DNA from: Pseudohoeflea sp964511625
GTDB taxonomy: Bacteria; Pseudomonadota; Alphaproteobacteria; Rhizobiales; Rhizobiaceae
NCBI GenBank assembly: GCA_964511625.1
Contig: CAZEJG010000003.1
Location: 124,001 to 188,000 of the forward strand
Direction of reading: 5' to 3'
Length of the DNA stretch: 64,000 nucleotides
Positions 40,826-49,188 of the stretch are shown piece by piece (the first letter of the stretch is position 1; every line of letters starts with the position of its first letter). Made by a program: the position numbers and the translations under genes. The notes below the pieces were generated by a model, which worked only from the letters and a program-made list of their open reading frames with translations, had not been told where the DNA came from and searched no databases.

Positions 40826-42098
40826 TCTCGTCCTCGCTCGCGTCCTCGTCCGTCTGGCCCCATTCGGGGTCGGAACGCGGGTCGAGTTCGAGCGTCTGCG
40901 GCGTGGTCTCCTGGCCGGGCAGGGTGGCCTGGAACTCGCCACGCTCGTCGTCGGGCAACTGTTCGCGGCGGGTGATGCGCCAACCGGCATAGCCGGCATA
41001 GGCGACGAAGAAGATCAGCAACGTCACGAACATTGCCGCCGGACCGGAAAAGTCCATCGCCGCACCGGCAATCAACGGGCCGAACATGGCGCCGATACCG
41101 TAGATGATCATCAGACCGGAGGAGACGTCGACGAATTCGTCCGGCTCGGCGCGGTCGTTGGCATGCGCCACGTTGAGCGCGTAGATCGGATAAAGGACGG
41201 TGCCGAGCAGGAACATGCCGAGGAAGAAGACCCAGCGGGACTCCGCACCGAACAGCGCCGCGATCAGGCATGCGATCGTGCCGATGCCGCCGGCAAGCAC
41301 CATGATGCGGCGGCGATCCATCCGGTCGGAGGCGCGGCCGAGCGGATACTGGAAGATAGTGCCGCCGATCATCGCGGTTGCGAGCATGGTCGCGCCCTCG
41401 GCGGTCGAAAGACCCGCCTGCGAGCCGAACACCGGCGCCAGACCATTCCAGATGCCGCCGATGAGCCCGGTCAGCACCATGCCGATGACGGCTGCGGGCG
41501 ATTTCCGGTAGAGCTTCGGGATGTTCATCCGCACCTGGTTGAGGGGTTGCGGAGACTGCGCGCTCGACAATGAAGTCGGCATGATGGCAAGCGAATAGAT
41601 GACTGCGGAAAGGATGAAGAGCGTCGGCAGCAACGGGTCGCCGAAGGGCACCGTATACTGCCCGATCGTCAGTCCGCCCATGGTGACCACCATATAGACG
41701 GAAAACAGTGCGCCGCGGTTCTCGTTGCTCACCTTTTCGTTGAGCCAGCTCTCGATGATCATGTAGCTGCCGGCGAGGGCGAAACCCGTCATGCCGCGGG
41801 ATATGATCCACACGGTCGGATCAACCACCAGGACATTGAGAAGCTGCGAGAGCGAAAGCATCGTCACCATGACGCCGAAGACACGTACATGGCCCACGCG
41901 TCGTACCAGGCGCGGGGAGATCAGGCATGAGGCGGTGAACGCGACCGCGTAGCTCGTGGCCATCACGGAAACGACGAGTGTCGACCAGCCCTCGGCGACC
42001 GCGCGCAGAGGAATGAGGTAGCCCGAAAGGCCGGCTGCGACGAGCACGAAGAAGGTCGAAAGAAGCAGGGCTCCGACCGGTGCGATGGTGCGTAGCAT
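40809..42098 (-). CDS. MFS transporter, YcaD-like
   Basis: 429 residues; ATG at 42098 with GGGAGA upstream. About 12 membrane helices; features are the first helix FFVLVAAGLSGYLIPLRA, the loop SPRLVRRVGHVRVFG (cytoplasmic MFS signature between helices 2 and 3), and LGRASDRMDRRRIMVLAGG in the second half. It resembles the YcaD/YfkF group of drug- or metabolite-type permeases. The charged acidic tail (about 55 residues) is cytoplasmic. Convergent with the EamA gene with overlapping ends. Confidence 0.87.
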   Translation of the reverse strand: MLRTIAPVGALLLSTFFVLVAAGLSGYLIPLRAVAEGWSTLVVSVMATSYAVAFTASCLISPRLVRRVGHVRVFGVMVTMLSLSQLLNVLVVDPTVWIISRGMTGFALAGSYMIIESWLNEKVSNENRGALFSVYMVVTMGGLTIGQYTVPFGDPLLPTLFILSAVIYSLAIMPTSLSSAQSPQPLNQVRMNIPKLYRKSPAAVIGMVLTGLIGGIWNGLAPVFGSQAGLSTAEGATMLATAMIGGTIFQYPLGRASDRMDRRRIMVLAGGIGTIACLIAALFGAESRWVFFLGMFLLGTVLYPIYALNVAHANDRAEPDEFVDVSSGLMIIYGIGAMFGPLIAGAAMDFSGPAAMFVTLLIFFVAYAGYAGWRITRREQLPDDERGEFQATLPGQETTPQTLELDPRSDPEWGQTDEDASEDEISPAA

Positions 42099-42204
42099 CG
42101 AGTTTTCTCCCGCCCGCGAGTCAGTCAGAACGTGGATACTGCTTTTTCACGACGGGGCAACTTCTTATGCGCGGAAAACGACAGCGGACCTTCCGTTTCC
42201 GACA

Positions 42205-42224
42205 GCGCGCCCCGAAGGGCGCGC
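42205..42224 (-). terminator. Stem-loop downstream of the second EF-hand gene
   Basis: GCGCGCCC (42205-42212), loop CGAA, GGGCGCGC (42217-42224), a perfect eight-base stem 35 bases past the stop on the minus strand. No U tract follows, so it may only weakly terminate. Confidence 0.45.
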
Positions 42225-42258
42225 CCGGTCGATAATGCCAGGGAATTGACTGCTTCGC

Positions 42259-42693
42259 TCAGAAGCGTGCGTTGCGCCATTCCGGTCGGGTGAGCATCCC
42301 GTCACCATTCGCATCCGCTGCCTTGAAGCGGTTTGCCGCGCCCGCGACGAATTCCTCGAGGCTCACCTGGCCGTCGCCATTAGTGTCCATCGGCGCGAAG
42401 CGGGCCTCCTTCTCGGCCTGCCGCTGCGCCTGCATGGCCGTGTTGGCGCCGTTTTGCTGTCCCATGCGGACGCTCATATATTCATCTTTGGTGAGCTTGC
42501 CGTTCGTGTCGGCATCCATGGCGTTGAACACGCTTTCGGCGTTCGACGTCGCTTCTGCGCGACTGACAAGGCCGTCGCCGTTCGCGTCGATGTCGGCAAA
42601 GCGTCCGCCCTGACCACCTTGGGCGAGGACGCTTGTGGCGACAAGTCCGAGGGCGAAGGCGAGCGACGGGATTTTCCAGCATGTATTGGTCAT
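42259..42693 (-). CDS. Secreted EF-hand protein
   Basis: 144 residues; ATG at 42693. Signal peptide residues 1-24 (LAFALGLVATSVLAQ). Four EF-hand loops: DANGDGLVSRAE, DADTNGKLTKDE, DTNGDGQVSLEE and DANGDGMLTRPE. The second has asparagine and glycine in place of some usual ligands. It is related to the EF-hand protein at 31271-31846 but lacks the Met/His-rich segment. Expected to be periplasmic and calcium binding; role unknown. Confidence 0.87.
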   Translation of the reverse strand: MTNTCWKIPSLAFALGLVATSVLAQGGQGGRFADIDANGDGLVSRAEATSNAESVFNAMDADTNGKLTKDEYMSVRMGQQNGANTAMQAQRQAEKEARFAPMDTNGDGQVSLEEFVAGAANRFKAADANGDGMLTRPEWRNARF

Positions 42694-42792
42694 AGCTCAG
42701 GCCTTTCCTGTCCGGTTTTCCTGCGGCCACGGTCAAACGCCCGTGACCACGGAAATCCTAGACCCGGACTGCGGGAGATGGATTGACGCGGA

Positions 42793-43683
42793 TCAACCGG
42801 TGGAGCGGTCGAGTTGAAGACGTTCGGCGAGGGTCAGCAGATCCGCCCAGACGAGCTTCTTCTGTGCCGGGCTCTTCAGCAGATGGCTCGGATGCAGCGT
42901 CGGCATGACCGGGATCGTCAGGCCGTCGCGTTCATAGGTCTGGAAGTTACCGCGCAGCGACAGGATGCCGCGCTCGTTTTCCAGGAGAGCCTTGGTCGGC
43001 ACGTTGCCGAAAAACAGAAGCATCTCCGGCCTGACGAGTTCGATATGGCGCTCGGTGAAGGGCCGGCAGAGCGCGATCTCGTGCGGCGTCGGCGGCCGGT
43101 TGCCGGGCGGCCGCCAGTAGATGGCGTTGGTCAGGCAGGCCGTCGAACGGTCATGACCGATGGCGGCGAGCATACGGTCGAGAAGCTGGCCGGAGCGTCC
43201 GGCAAAGGGAAGGCCCTGCAGGTCGTCGTCGCGTTCCGGCGCCTCGCCGATGATCATCAGCCGCGCCTGCGGGTTGCCGTCGGCAAACACCGTGTTGCGC
43301 GCCGAGTGGCGCAGGTTGCAGCCGTTGAAGCCTTCGATGGCCGCCTTGAGTTCCTCTATGGAGTTTGCGGCCTTCGCCGTGGCGCGGGCATCCTCGAAGG
43401 CGGCGGCATCCGGCACGGTCATCTGCGGCACCGGTGCTGCCGGCGGCTGAGCGGGACGGGATTGTCCGGAAGAAGCAGCGCCTGCGGAGCGCTCGCGTGC
43501 GGGTTCGGCGGAAGATCGGGGAGGGGTCGCGCGGGCGGCCTGGCGGCGCCGGGCGTCTTCCTGGCTCTCGGCGAACCTGTCGACGGGGATATCCTCGAGC
43601 GGCGTGTCCACGCCGGCATCGGCATAGAACAGCATCAGCGCCTCGAGGGCTCCGGCGTCGGCATGTTCGGCGGAAACGGTCAT
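42793..43683 (-). CDS. Family-4-like uracil-DNA glycosylase lacking half the Fe-S ligands
   Basis: 296 residues; ATG at 43683. An N-terminal 110-residue extension rich in A, R and P is followed by the glycosylase domain: motif GEAPERDDDLQGLPFAGRSG near residues 146-165 and TLHPSHLL near 265. It should remove uracil from DNA. In classical family 4 enzymes four cysteines hold a 4Fe-4S cluster (CxxC, then KCRPP, then one more). Here C122 and C206 remain, but the second is R125 and the third is W190 in IYWRPPGNR, so the cluster is probably absent. Similar changes may be common in alphaproteobacterial homologues. Confidence 0.88.
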   Translation of the reverse strand: MTVSAEHADAGALEALMLFYADAGVDTPLEDIPVDRFAESQEDARRRQAARATPPRSSAEPARERSAGAASSGQSRPAQPPAAPVPQMTVPDAAAFEDARATAKAANSIEELKAAIEGFNGCNLRHSARNTVFADGNPQARLMIIGEAPERDDDLQGLPFAGRSGQLLDRMLAAIGHDRSTACLTNAIYWRPPGNRPPTPHEIALCRPFTERHIELVRPEMLLFFGNVPTKALLENERGILSLRGNFQTYERDGLTIPVMPTLHPSHLLKSPAQKKLVWADLLTLAERLQLDRSTG

Positions 43684-43740
43684 GCCTCTCTTCTACGCCG
43701 ATGCACAGGCCGGGGGAAGGGGCGGTAGCCCGGAGCCACG

Positions 43741-43774
43741 GCAAAAGAAAACGCCCGGGCGATGGCCCGGGCGT
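43741..43774 (-). terminator. Intrinsic terminator after rplI
   Basis: On the minus strand ACGCCCGGGC, loop CATC, GCCCGGGCGT, then TTTCTTTTGC. It is a perfect ten-base stem with a U-rich tail, 30 bases after the rplI stop, and is the terminator of the ribosomal protein unit. Confidence 0.9.
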
Positions 43775-43803
43775 CCGTATCGTTGCGGTAAAGCGGGAGC
43801 CGA

Positions 43804-44409
43804 TCAGGCCTGCTCTTCGCCTTCGGCTGCTTCGCCGTCTTCGTCTTCGAAGTCCGGGTCGGTGGCAGCGGCTTCGGCAGCGGCAGCTGCTTCTTCCTCG
43901 TCGATGCCGTAGATGGCGTCGGCGGAGGTCAGGTCCTCGCCCTTGGCCTGGCGCTCGGCTTCATCGGCCGAGCGGGCAACGTTGAAGTCGACATTGACGA
44001 TCACGTCCGGGTGCAGCGCGAGGCTGACCGTGTGAATGCCGATGGTCTTGATCGGGTTGTTGAGGTCGACCTGGTTGCGGCCGATGTTGAAGCCTTCCTC
44101 GCCGAGAACGGCAACGACGTCGCGTGCAGCGACCGAACCGTACAGCTGACCGGTCTCACCGGCTGAACGGACGACGATGAAGCTCTTGCCGTCGAGCTTT
44201 TCGGCGACCGACTGGGCTTCCGACTTGCGCTCGAGGTTGCGGGCTTCGAGTTCGGCGCGCTGCGATTCAAAACGCTTCTTGTTGGCTTCGTTAGCGCGCA
44301 GTGCCTTGCCCTCGGGGAGCAGGAAGTTGCGGGCGTAGCCGTCGCGGACCTTTACGGTCTCGCCCATCTGGCCGAGCTTGGCGACGCGTTCGAGAAGAAT
44401 GACTTCCAT
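43804..44409 (-). CDS. rplI: Ribosomal protein L9 (bL9)
   Basis: 201 residues; ATG at 44409. The N-terminal 50 residues MEVILLERVAKLGQMGETVKV, VRDGYARNFLLPEGKAL are the L9 signature that binds 23S rRNA. A long connecting helix follows (KKRFESQRAELEARNLERK), then the C-terminal domain. The C-terminus extends beyond the usual 150 residues with an acidic tail of about 45 residues (EEEAAAAAEAAATD, then EDEDGEAAEGEE), as is common in rhizobial L9. Last gene of the rpsF cluster. Confidence 0.97.
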   Translation of the reverse strand: MEVILLERVAKLGQMGETVKVRDGYARNFLLPEGKALRANEANKKRFESQRAELEARNLERKSEAQSVAEKLDGKSFIVVRSAGETGQLYGSVAARDVVAVLGEEGFNIGRNQVDLNNPIKTIGIHTVSLALHPDVIVNVDFNVARSADEAERQAKGEDLTSADAIYGIDEEEAAAAAEAAATDPDFEDEDGEAAEGEEQA

Positions 44410-44439
44410 GGTGATTTCCTTTCGTGGTGTCGTTCGATG

Positions 44440-45399
44440 TCAGGATTTGGGTTGGTTGGGCGTCATGGTCGACAGACGGCCGGTGGCGGTCAGTCCGAAG
44501 ACCAGGAAGAAGAGGATCGGCACGGTGAACAGGATCACCATGACGTAGGCGAGCCAGATGGCGACGGGCCGCCATGGCTTGCCACGGGTCATGAAATGCA
44601 TCAGCGCGAAGCCCGACAGGATGAAGCCGGCGCCGTAGGTGCCGGCGATCACCCAGCCGACCAGATCGTAGGGCGCGGGCAGAAGAAAGGTCATCGCGAT
44701 GCCGATGCCGAAGGTGTAGAGACCCGTGCGCGGCATCCTGAGCTGTGCCGGGACGTCGTCGCGCGGGCGCTTGGCGCGGCCCGACATGGCCACGATGCCG
44801 CGGGCGACGTAATACATGCCGAAGAGGATGGCGACCCAGGTCGCACCCTGCACCAGCGGCAGGAGAACCCGCATCAGCGACTTCATTTCTTCGAGGCTGG
44901 CCGGGTCGAGCGTCAGCTCCGGATTGCCTTCCTTCAGGATGGAGACGAAGGAATCGACCAGTTCGCCCGACAGCTCCGGTCCGTAGCCCATCACGTAGCC
45001 GAGAATGACGAGGACCACGGCGACGATGGCTGCGATCTGGAACAGGATGTCGGAAAGCGGGAACCAGGCGAGCCGGCCTTCCGGTCCGCCGATTTCCTCG
45101 GCCGGGCGCGCGAGATTGCTCAGATGCGCGATCCACGCCGCAGGCGCCAGCGAGGTCAGCGCCGCCGAGAAGGCGGCGAGGGGACCGGACATGACCGAGA
45201 TGACGGCCGCGCCGGTGATCACTGCAATGATGGAAGCGAGGTTGGACCAGCCGAGACCCGCGATCAGCACCGGCAGCGAGGCCGAGGCGATCAAAAGCAT
45301 GGCGAGGTAGGACGGCGTCACGGCACCGGCCAGCAGGAACGCGGACGCGATCCCGGCAATCAGGCCGACGAGGGCCGATATGGCTTTGGTGTCCTGCAT
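44440..45399 (-). CDS. DUF2232 polytopic membrane protein
   Basis: 319 residues from the ATG at 45399, chosen for AGGA seven bases upstream; the frame extends 24 codons further without a binding site. About eight membrane helices, beginning ISALVGLIAGIASAFLLAG. This is the DUF2232 family, commonly found between rpsR and rplI in alphaproteobacteria, and it has no established function. Thirty bases separate it from rplI, so the two are co-transcribed. A hairpin before its start may separate its expression from rpsF-rpsR. Confidence 0.85.
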   Translation of the reverse strand: MQDTKAISALVGLIAGIASAFLLAGAVTPSYLAMLLIASASLPVLIAGLGWSNLASIIAVITGAAVISVMSGPLAAFSAALTSLAPAAWIAHLSNLARPAEEIGGPEGRLAWFPLSDILFQIAAIVAVVLVILGYVMGYGPELSGELVDSFVSILKEGNPELTLDPASLEEMKSLMRVLLPLVQGATWVAILFGMYYVARGIVAMSGRAKRPRDDVPAQLRMPRTGLYTFGIGIAMTFLLPAPYDLVGWVIAGTYGAGFILSGFALMHFMTRGKPWRPVAIWLAYVMVILFTVPILFFLVFGLTATGRLSTMTPNQPKS

Positions 45400-45523
45400 G
45401 TCGCTGTCCTGCTTTGCGCAGTTAGGGGCGGGCGTCAGCCTCTGGGCCCCAACTCGGTTCGGGTCGTTCATTCCTGTTTCGCGGCCTCCCGCGAAGAGGA
45501 AATCCGGAAGGGCCGAAGTCCGT

Positions 45524-45561
45524 CCGGAAAGACAGAAGCCGGCGGTCCGGAGACCGCCGGC
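45524..45561 (-). terminator. Hairpin between rpsR and the DUF2232 gene
   Basis: GCCGGCGGTC (45538-45547), loop CGGA, GACCGCCGGC (45552-45561), a perfect ten-base stem. On the minus strand it is followed by TTCTGTCTTTCC. It starts nine bases after the rpsR stop and may act as a partial terminator that lets S6 and S18 be made in greater amount than the membrane protein. Confidence 0.55.
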
Positions 45562-45570
45562 CGCATCAGC

Positions 45571-45819
45571 TTAGCTGATGACGTAGGGCAGCAGGCCGAG
45601 GAAACGGGCGCGCTTGATCGCCTTGGCGAGTTCGCGCTGCTTCTTCTGGCTCACGGCCGTGATGCGGGACGGAACAATCTTGCCGCGCTCGGAAACGTAG
45701 CGCTGCAGCAGACGGACGTCCTTGTAGTCGATCTTCGGAGCGTTGGCACCGGAGAACGGGCAGGTCTTGCGCCGGCGGTGGAACGGGCGGCGCGTCGGGA
45801 TCTGGTTGATATCGACCAT
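45571..45819 (-). CDS. rpsR: Ribosomal protein S18 (bS18)
   Basis: 82 residues; ATG at 45819 with AGGAGAG upstream. Contains RKTCPFSGANAPKIDYKDVRLL and the C-terminal SRITAVSQKKQRELAKAIKRARFLGLLPYV, the S18 signature. S18 pairs with S6 on the platform of the 30S subunit. Twelve bases separate it from rpsF upstream. Confidence 0.98.
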   Translation of the reverse strand: MVDINQIPTRRPFHRRRKTCPFSGANAPKIDYKDVRLLQRYVSERGKIVPSRITAVSQKKQRELAKAIKRARFLGLLPYVIS

Positions 45820-45831
45820 GATTGTCTCTCC

Positions 45832-46236
45832 TTAGTCGCGCGGGCGGCGGGGGCCGCGGTCGCCACGATCACCACGGGGGCCGCGATCGCCGCGGTCGCC
45901 ACGATCATCGCGATCGCGCTTCTGCAGCATGGCCGACGGGCCTTCCTCGTGGGCTTCGACCGAAACGGTCATGAAGCGCAGGATGTCTTCGTTGAAGCGC
46001 ATCTGGCGCTCCATTTCCTGCACCGCGCTGGCCGGCGCGTCGATGTCCATCAGCGCGTAGTGGGCCTTGCGGTTCTTCTTGATCCGGTAGGTCAGGGACT
46101 TCAGGCCCCAGTTTTCGATACGCCCGACCGATCCGCCATTTTCCTCGATGATGCCCTTGTAGAGGTTCACAAGTTCATCGAGCTGCTGGGCGGAAATATC
46201 CTGCCGGGCAAGGAATACGTGCTCGTAAAGCGCCAT
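45832..46236 (-). CDS. rpsF: Ribosomal protein S6 (bS6) with RGD-rich tail
   Basis: 134 residues; ATG at 46236. The ferredoxin-like body (ALYEHVFLARQDISAQQLDEL, WGLKSLTYRIKKNRKAHY, MRFNEDILRFMTVSVE) is typical. The last 25 or so residues are a low-complexity run of RGD/RGPRGD repeats after KRDRDD, an arginine- and aspartate-rich tail probably disordered and possibly RNA binding. First gene of the cluster. A promoter lies about 205 bases upstream, giving a long leader that could carry S6-S18 autoregulation, which is known in other bacteria. Confidence 0.97.
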   Translation of the reverse strand: MALYEHVFLARQDISAQQLDELVNLYKGIIEENGGSVGRIENWGLKSLTYRIKKNRKAHYALMDIDAPASAVQEMERQMRFNEDILRFMTVSVEAHEEGPSAMLQKRDRDDRGDRGDRGPRGDRGDRGPRRPRD

Positions 46237-46657
46237 GATTTCTTTGCCTTTCTTGCATTTACACACCCGGATCGGCGCTGAGCCCCAGCGACTTGCCTGT
46301 CGGCTTTCGCCGCGCAAGAAAGACGTTTCGAGACGGTCGTGAGCGGAGACACGGGAGGCCGGGACACTCTTGTCCCTGCAGGCTGACTGCCAGCCCTCCG
46401 TACAGCCACCAGCCGATTGACCGGGTGTTCGAACGCGCTGGCCTATACGCGCAATGCCGCCGAATGGCAAGGGCAATGGCACAGATGGATCGAAACGGCG
46501 CCGGGGCGGCGCCTCAGAATTCTGGAAATCGAGATATAAACGAAATAACATGTATCGTTAAAATTGCAGAGATTGATTTAAGCGCCCCTTACTGGGGGAC
46601 GGTGTAGGCAAGCTGCACATACGGCCATCAGGGCCGGTTTTTCCCAAGGATAACGCT
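46237..46657. other. Divergent intergenic region between rpsF and the SUOX-fold gene
   Basis: 421 bases without a gene. It contains the rpsF promoter at 46442-46470 and a roughly 200-base rpsF leader. On the other side there is an AT-rich zone (46540-46580), the likely promoter area of the plus-strand pair. A short hairpin CGGCC-ATCAG-GGCCG followed by GTTTTT (46622-46642) ends just before the AAGGATA ribosome site of the plus-strand gene. Confidence 0.6.
46442..46470 (-). promoter_or_regulatory. Putative rpsF promoter
   Basis: On the minus strand TTGCCA (46465-46470) and TATAGG (46442-46447) are separated by 17 bases, a good sigma-70 match. It sits about 205 bases before the rpsF start. Confidence 0.6.
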
Positions 46658-47140
46658 ATGAAAAGCACAACTCGCTTCCTCGCGGTGGCGACGGCGCTTG
46701 CCGTCATGGTCCTCTCGCAGCCTTCCAATGCCGGTCAGGTGGTCCTGACGATCGATGGTGCCGTTGCCGGCGGCCATGTCGATATGACACTCGAGCAGAT
46801 TGAAGCGCTCGGGCTCGAGAAGATCGAGACCACGACGCCGTGGCATGACGGCAAGGTCGATTTTGAAGGCGTTCCGCTCCAGCGCCTACTTGAGAAGGTC
46901 GGTGCCACCGGCGCCGACCTCGAAATCGTGGCGCTCAACGACTACCGCACCCAGGTCCCCGTCGAGGATGCGACCAGATATGGCGTCATCCTCGCCAGCC
47001 GCAAGCAGGGCCAGCCCATGCCGGTCAGCGACAAGGGGCCACTCTTCGTCATCTACCCCTTCGACAAGTATCCCGAGTTGCGCAACGAGGTTTATTACTC
47101 CCGCTCCGCCTGGCAGGTCCGCTCGATCACCGTCGAGTGA
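46658..47140 (+). CDS. Periplasmic SUOX-fold (molybdopterin oxidoreductase-like) protein
   Basis: 160 residues; ATG at 46658 after AAGGATA. Signal peptide residues 1-25 (ending SNAG). The mature part (VVLTIDGAVAGGHVDMTLEQIEAL, TTPWHDGKVDFEGVPLQRLLE, YRTQVPVEDATRYGVILASRKQGQPM, then GPLFVIYPFD) is the sulfite-oxidase-like fold. It lacks the conserved cysteine that normally ligates molybdenum, so it is likely a ligand-binding protein, not an enzyme. It precedes a membrane GGDEF-EAL protein by 28 bases and may be its periplasmic sensory partner. Confidence 0.75.
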   Translation: MKSTTRFLAVATALAVMVLSQPSNAGQVVLTIDGAVAGGHVDMTLEQIEALGLEKIETTTPWHDGKVDFEGVPLQRLLEKVGATGADLEIVALNDYRTQVPVEDATRYGVILASRKQGQPMPVSDKGPLFVIYPFDKYPELRNEVYYSRSAWQVRSITVE

Positions 47141-47168
47141 CGATGTGATACCGGGAGGGAGGTGACGC

Positions 47169-49163
47169 ATGGGATTTGCTTCAAGAGGATTCCGGTTGTT
47201 TGCGGTCGGCGCGGCGCTCGCCATCGTCGCGATCTATTTCATTCATTCGAGCCTGATCACCGCGTCCGAGGATGCGGTGGAGCGTTCGGCGCGCTACGAC
47301 GTCGCATGGGTCGGCGCCGGCGGAAGACTGGAAGCCGCCAAGCTGCAGATCGCGCTTGCCACCTATATCAGCACGAAAGATCCGGAAGCCGCCGGAAAGG
47401 TGGCTCTCTTTACCGAGATTCTCGTCAACCGCTTCCGCATCTATGAGGCGCCGGCATTCCGGGATTTCCTTGCGTCCAAAGCGGGCCGTGAATGGGTTCT
47501 CGATCGCGCCGAAGGTCGTTTCCTGCAGGCTCGTCCACGTCTTCTAGATGTTGAGAGCCTCGATGACGGCGAGCTTGTCGAGCTCACGGAACAGCTCTCG
47601 AGCATTTTGGGGGCGGTCGACCGCGTCGGCGCGGAGGCGCACACGGAATCGGTAGAGGCTGCGGAACTCTACCGGCAGGAGGTTCGCCGTCAGCAACAGT
47701 TCCAGCGCTGGCTGACGACGGGTCTGTTCGTTCTGCTCGCACTGGTTCTCGCCGCTGTGGCGCTCCAGAACCGGTTTCTCGGGCGCGCCCATCGCGATGC
47801 CACTCGAAACGCCGCCGAATCGGCCTACCACGCCCGTCACGATGCGCTGACCGGATTGCCGAACCGGATGGCCTTCAACGAGGTCTTCAGCTCCGTGCTG
47901 CTCGAAAGGCCGGACCGCAACGGGCAGCGTATCGCCATCTTCGCGATCGATCTCGACGGTTTCAAGGGTATCAACGACAGCCTCGGCCATGCGATGGGCG
48001 ATGTGCTTCTCAAGATCGCCGCGCAGCGGATCGCCAGCCGCACCGCAGCCTTCGGCAACACGTTAATCGCAGCCCGACTCGGTGGCGACGAATTCGTCAT
48101 CATCCTCGATGCGGCTCTCGGCGCGGAGCAGATCTTCACCCAGGCGGAAACGCTGCGCAGGGATCTGTCCGTTCCCTACAGGGCCAATGGCAGCGTCCTT
48201 GCGCTCGGCGCCACGATAGGGGTCGCGGTGTCATCAGACGAGAGCCCGGTAAGCGGTTTGCTCGTCGATGCGGATCTGGCGCTCTCGCTGGCAAAATCCC
48301 GCGAGAAGGGCACGGTGCTGCTCTTCGATCCGACGATTCGCCTCGCCTACGAACGCCGCACTCTGCTTGAAGGCGACATGCAAGACGCATTGGCAGTTGG
48401 CGACATCCGTCCCAATTACCAGCCGAAGGTCGACATTGTGAGCGGGCAGGTGACGGGCCTGGAGGCACTTGCCCGCTGGCGTCATCCAGAACTCGGCATG
48501 GTGCCGCCCTCGGAATTCATCGCCATAGCCGAGAACTCGCCGATCATCGTCGATCTTGGCCGTACCATTCTGGATGCCGCATGCCGCGACATGCTCGACT
48601 TGCCTGACCATATCGGCGTGTCGGTCAACCTGTCGGTCAATCAATTCCTGCGCGACGACATCGTCGAGACGGTGCGGCACGCGCTCAAACGAACCGGGCT
48701 GTCGCCGCACAGGCTGACACTCGAAGTCACCGAATCGCTCATGATCTCGGATGCCGGCCGCGCCGTAGACATTCTCGGACGTTTGAAAGCGCTTGGCGTA
48801 TCGATCTCGCTCGATGACTTCGGCACCGGCTATTCGGCCCTGTCCTATCTGCAGTCCTTCGAATGGGACGAGATCAAGATCGACCGGTCCTTCGTGATCG
48901 AACTTGAAACGGACAGACGCTCAATGGCGATCATCCGCGCCATTTCATCGCTCGCCGGCGAACTCGGTATCCATGTCACAGCCGAAGGCGTGGAGACGGA
49001 TGGTCAGATCGAGGCGCTGAGGCGCGCCGGCTGTGGAACCGGGCAGGGGTACTTCTATGGCAAGGCAATGCCGGTTGAGGACCTGGGTGCCGCGGTCCTT
49101 GCAAACTTTGTCTCCAGCCGAAGCGAGTTTCCGGGATCCGCAAGGGCGGCCGTCGCCTCCTGA
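47169..49163 (+). CDS. Membrane GGDEF-EAL protein (diguanylate cyclase/phosphodiesterase)
   Basis: 664 residues; ATG at 47169 behind GGAGGGAGG. Membrane helices at about residues 8-28 and 177-198 enclose a periplasmic helical sensor of roughly 150 residues. The GGDEF domain follows, with intact motif GGDEF near residue 304, then the EAL domain with EALARW near 430, NLSVNQF, DDFGTGYS and KIDRSFV. Both active sites look complete, so it could make or break cyclic di-GMP. It probably forms a two-gene signalling module with the preceding periplasmic protein. Confidence 0.93.
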   Translation: MGFASRGFRLFAVGAALAIVAIYFIHSSLITASEDAVERSARYDVAWVGAGGRLEAAKLQIALATYISTKDPEAAGKVALFTEILVNRFRIYEAPAFRDFLASKAGREWVLDRAEGRFLQARPRLLDVESLDDGELVELTEQLSSILGAVDRVGAEAHTESVEAAELYRQEVRRQQQFQRWLTTGLFVLLALVLAAVALQNRFLGRAHRDATRNAAESAYHARHDALTGLPNRMAFNEVFSSVLLERPDRNGQRIAIFAIDLDGFKGINDSLGHAMGDVLLKIAAQRIASRTAAFGNTLIAARLGGDEFVIILDAALGAEQIFTQAETLRRDLSVPYRANGSVLALGATIGVAVSSDESPVSGLLVDADLALSLAKSREKGTVLLFDPTIRLAYERRTLLEGDMQDALAVGDIRPNYQPKVDIVSGQVTGLEALARWRHPELGMVPPSEFIAIAENSPIIVDLGRTILDAACRDMLDLPDHIGVSVNLSVNQFLRDDIVETVRHALKRTGLSPHRLTLEVTESLMISDAGRAVDILGRLKALGVSISLDDFGTGYSALSYLQSFEWDEIKIDRSFVIELETDRRSMAIIRAISSLAGELGIHVTAEGVETDGQIEALRRAGCGTGQGYFYGKAMPVEDLGAAVLANFVSSRSEFPGSARAAVAS

Positions 49164-49188
49164 CGCAGGGAGGCGACGCGATTGAGGA

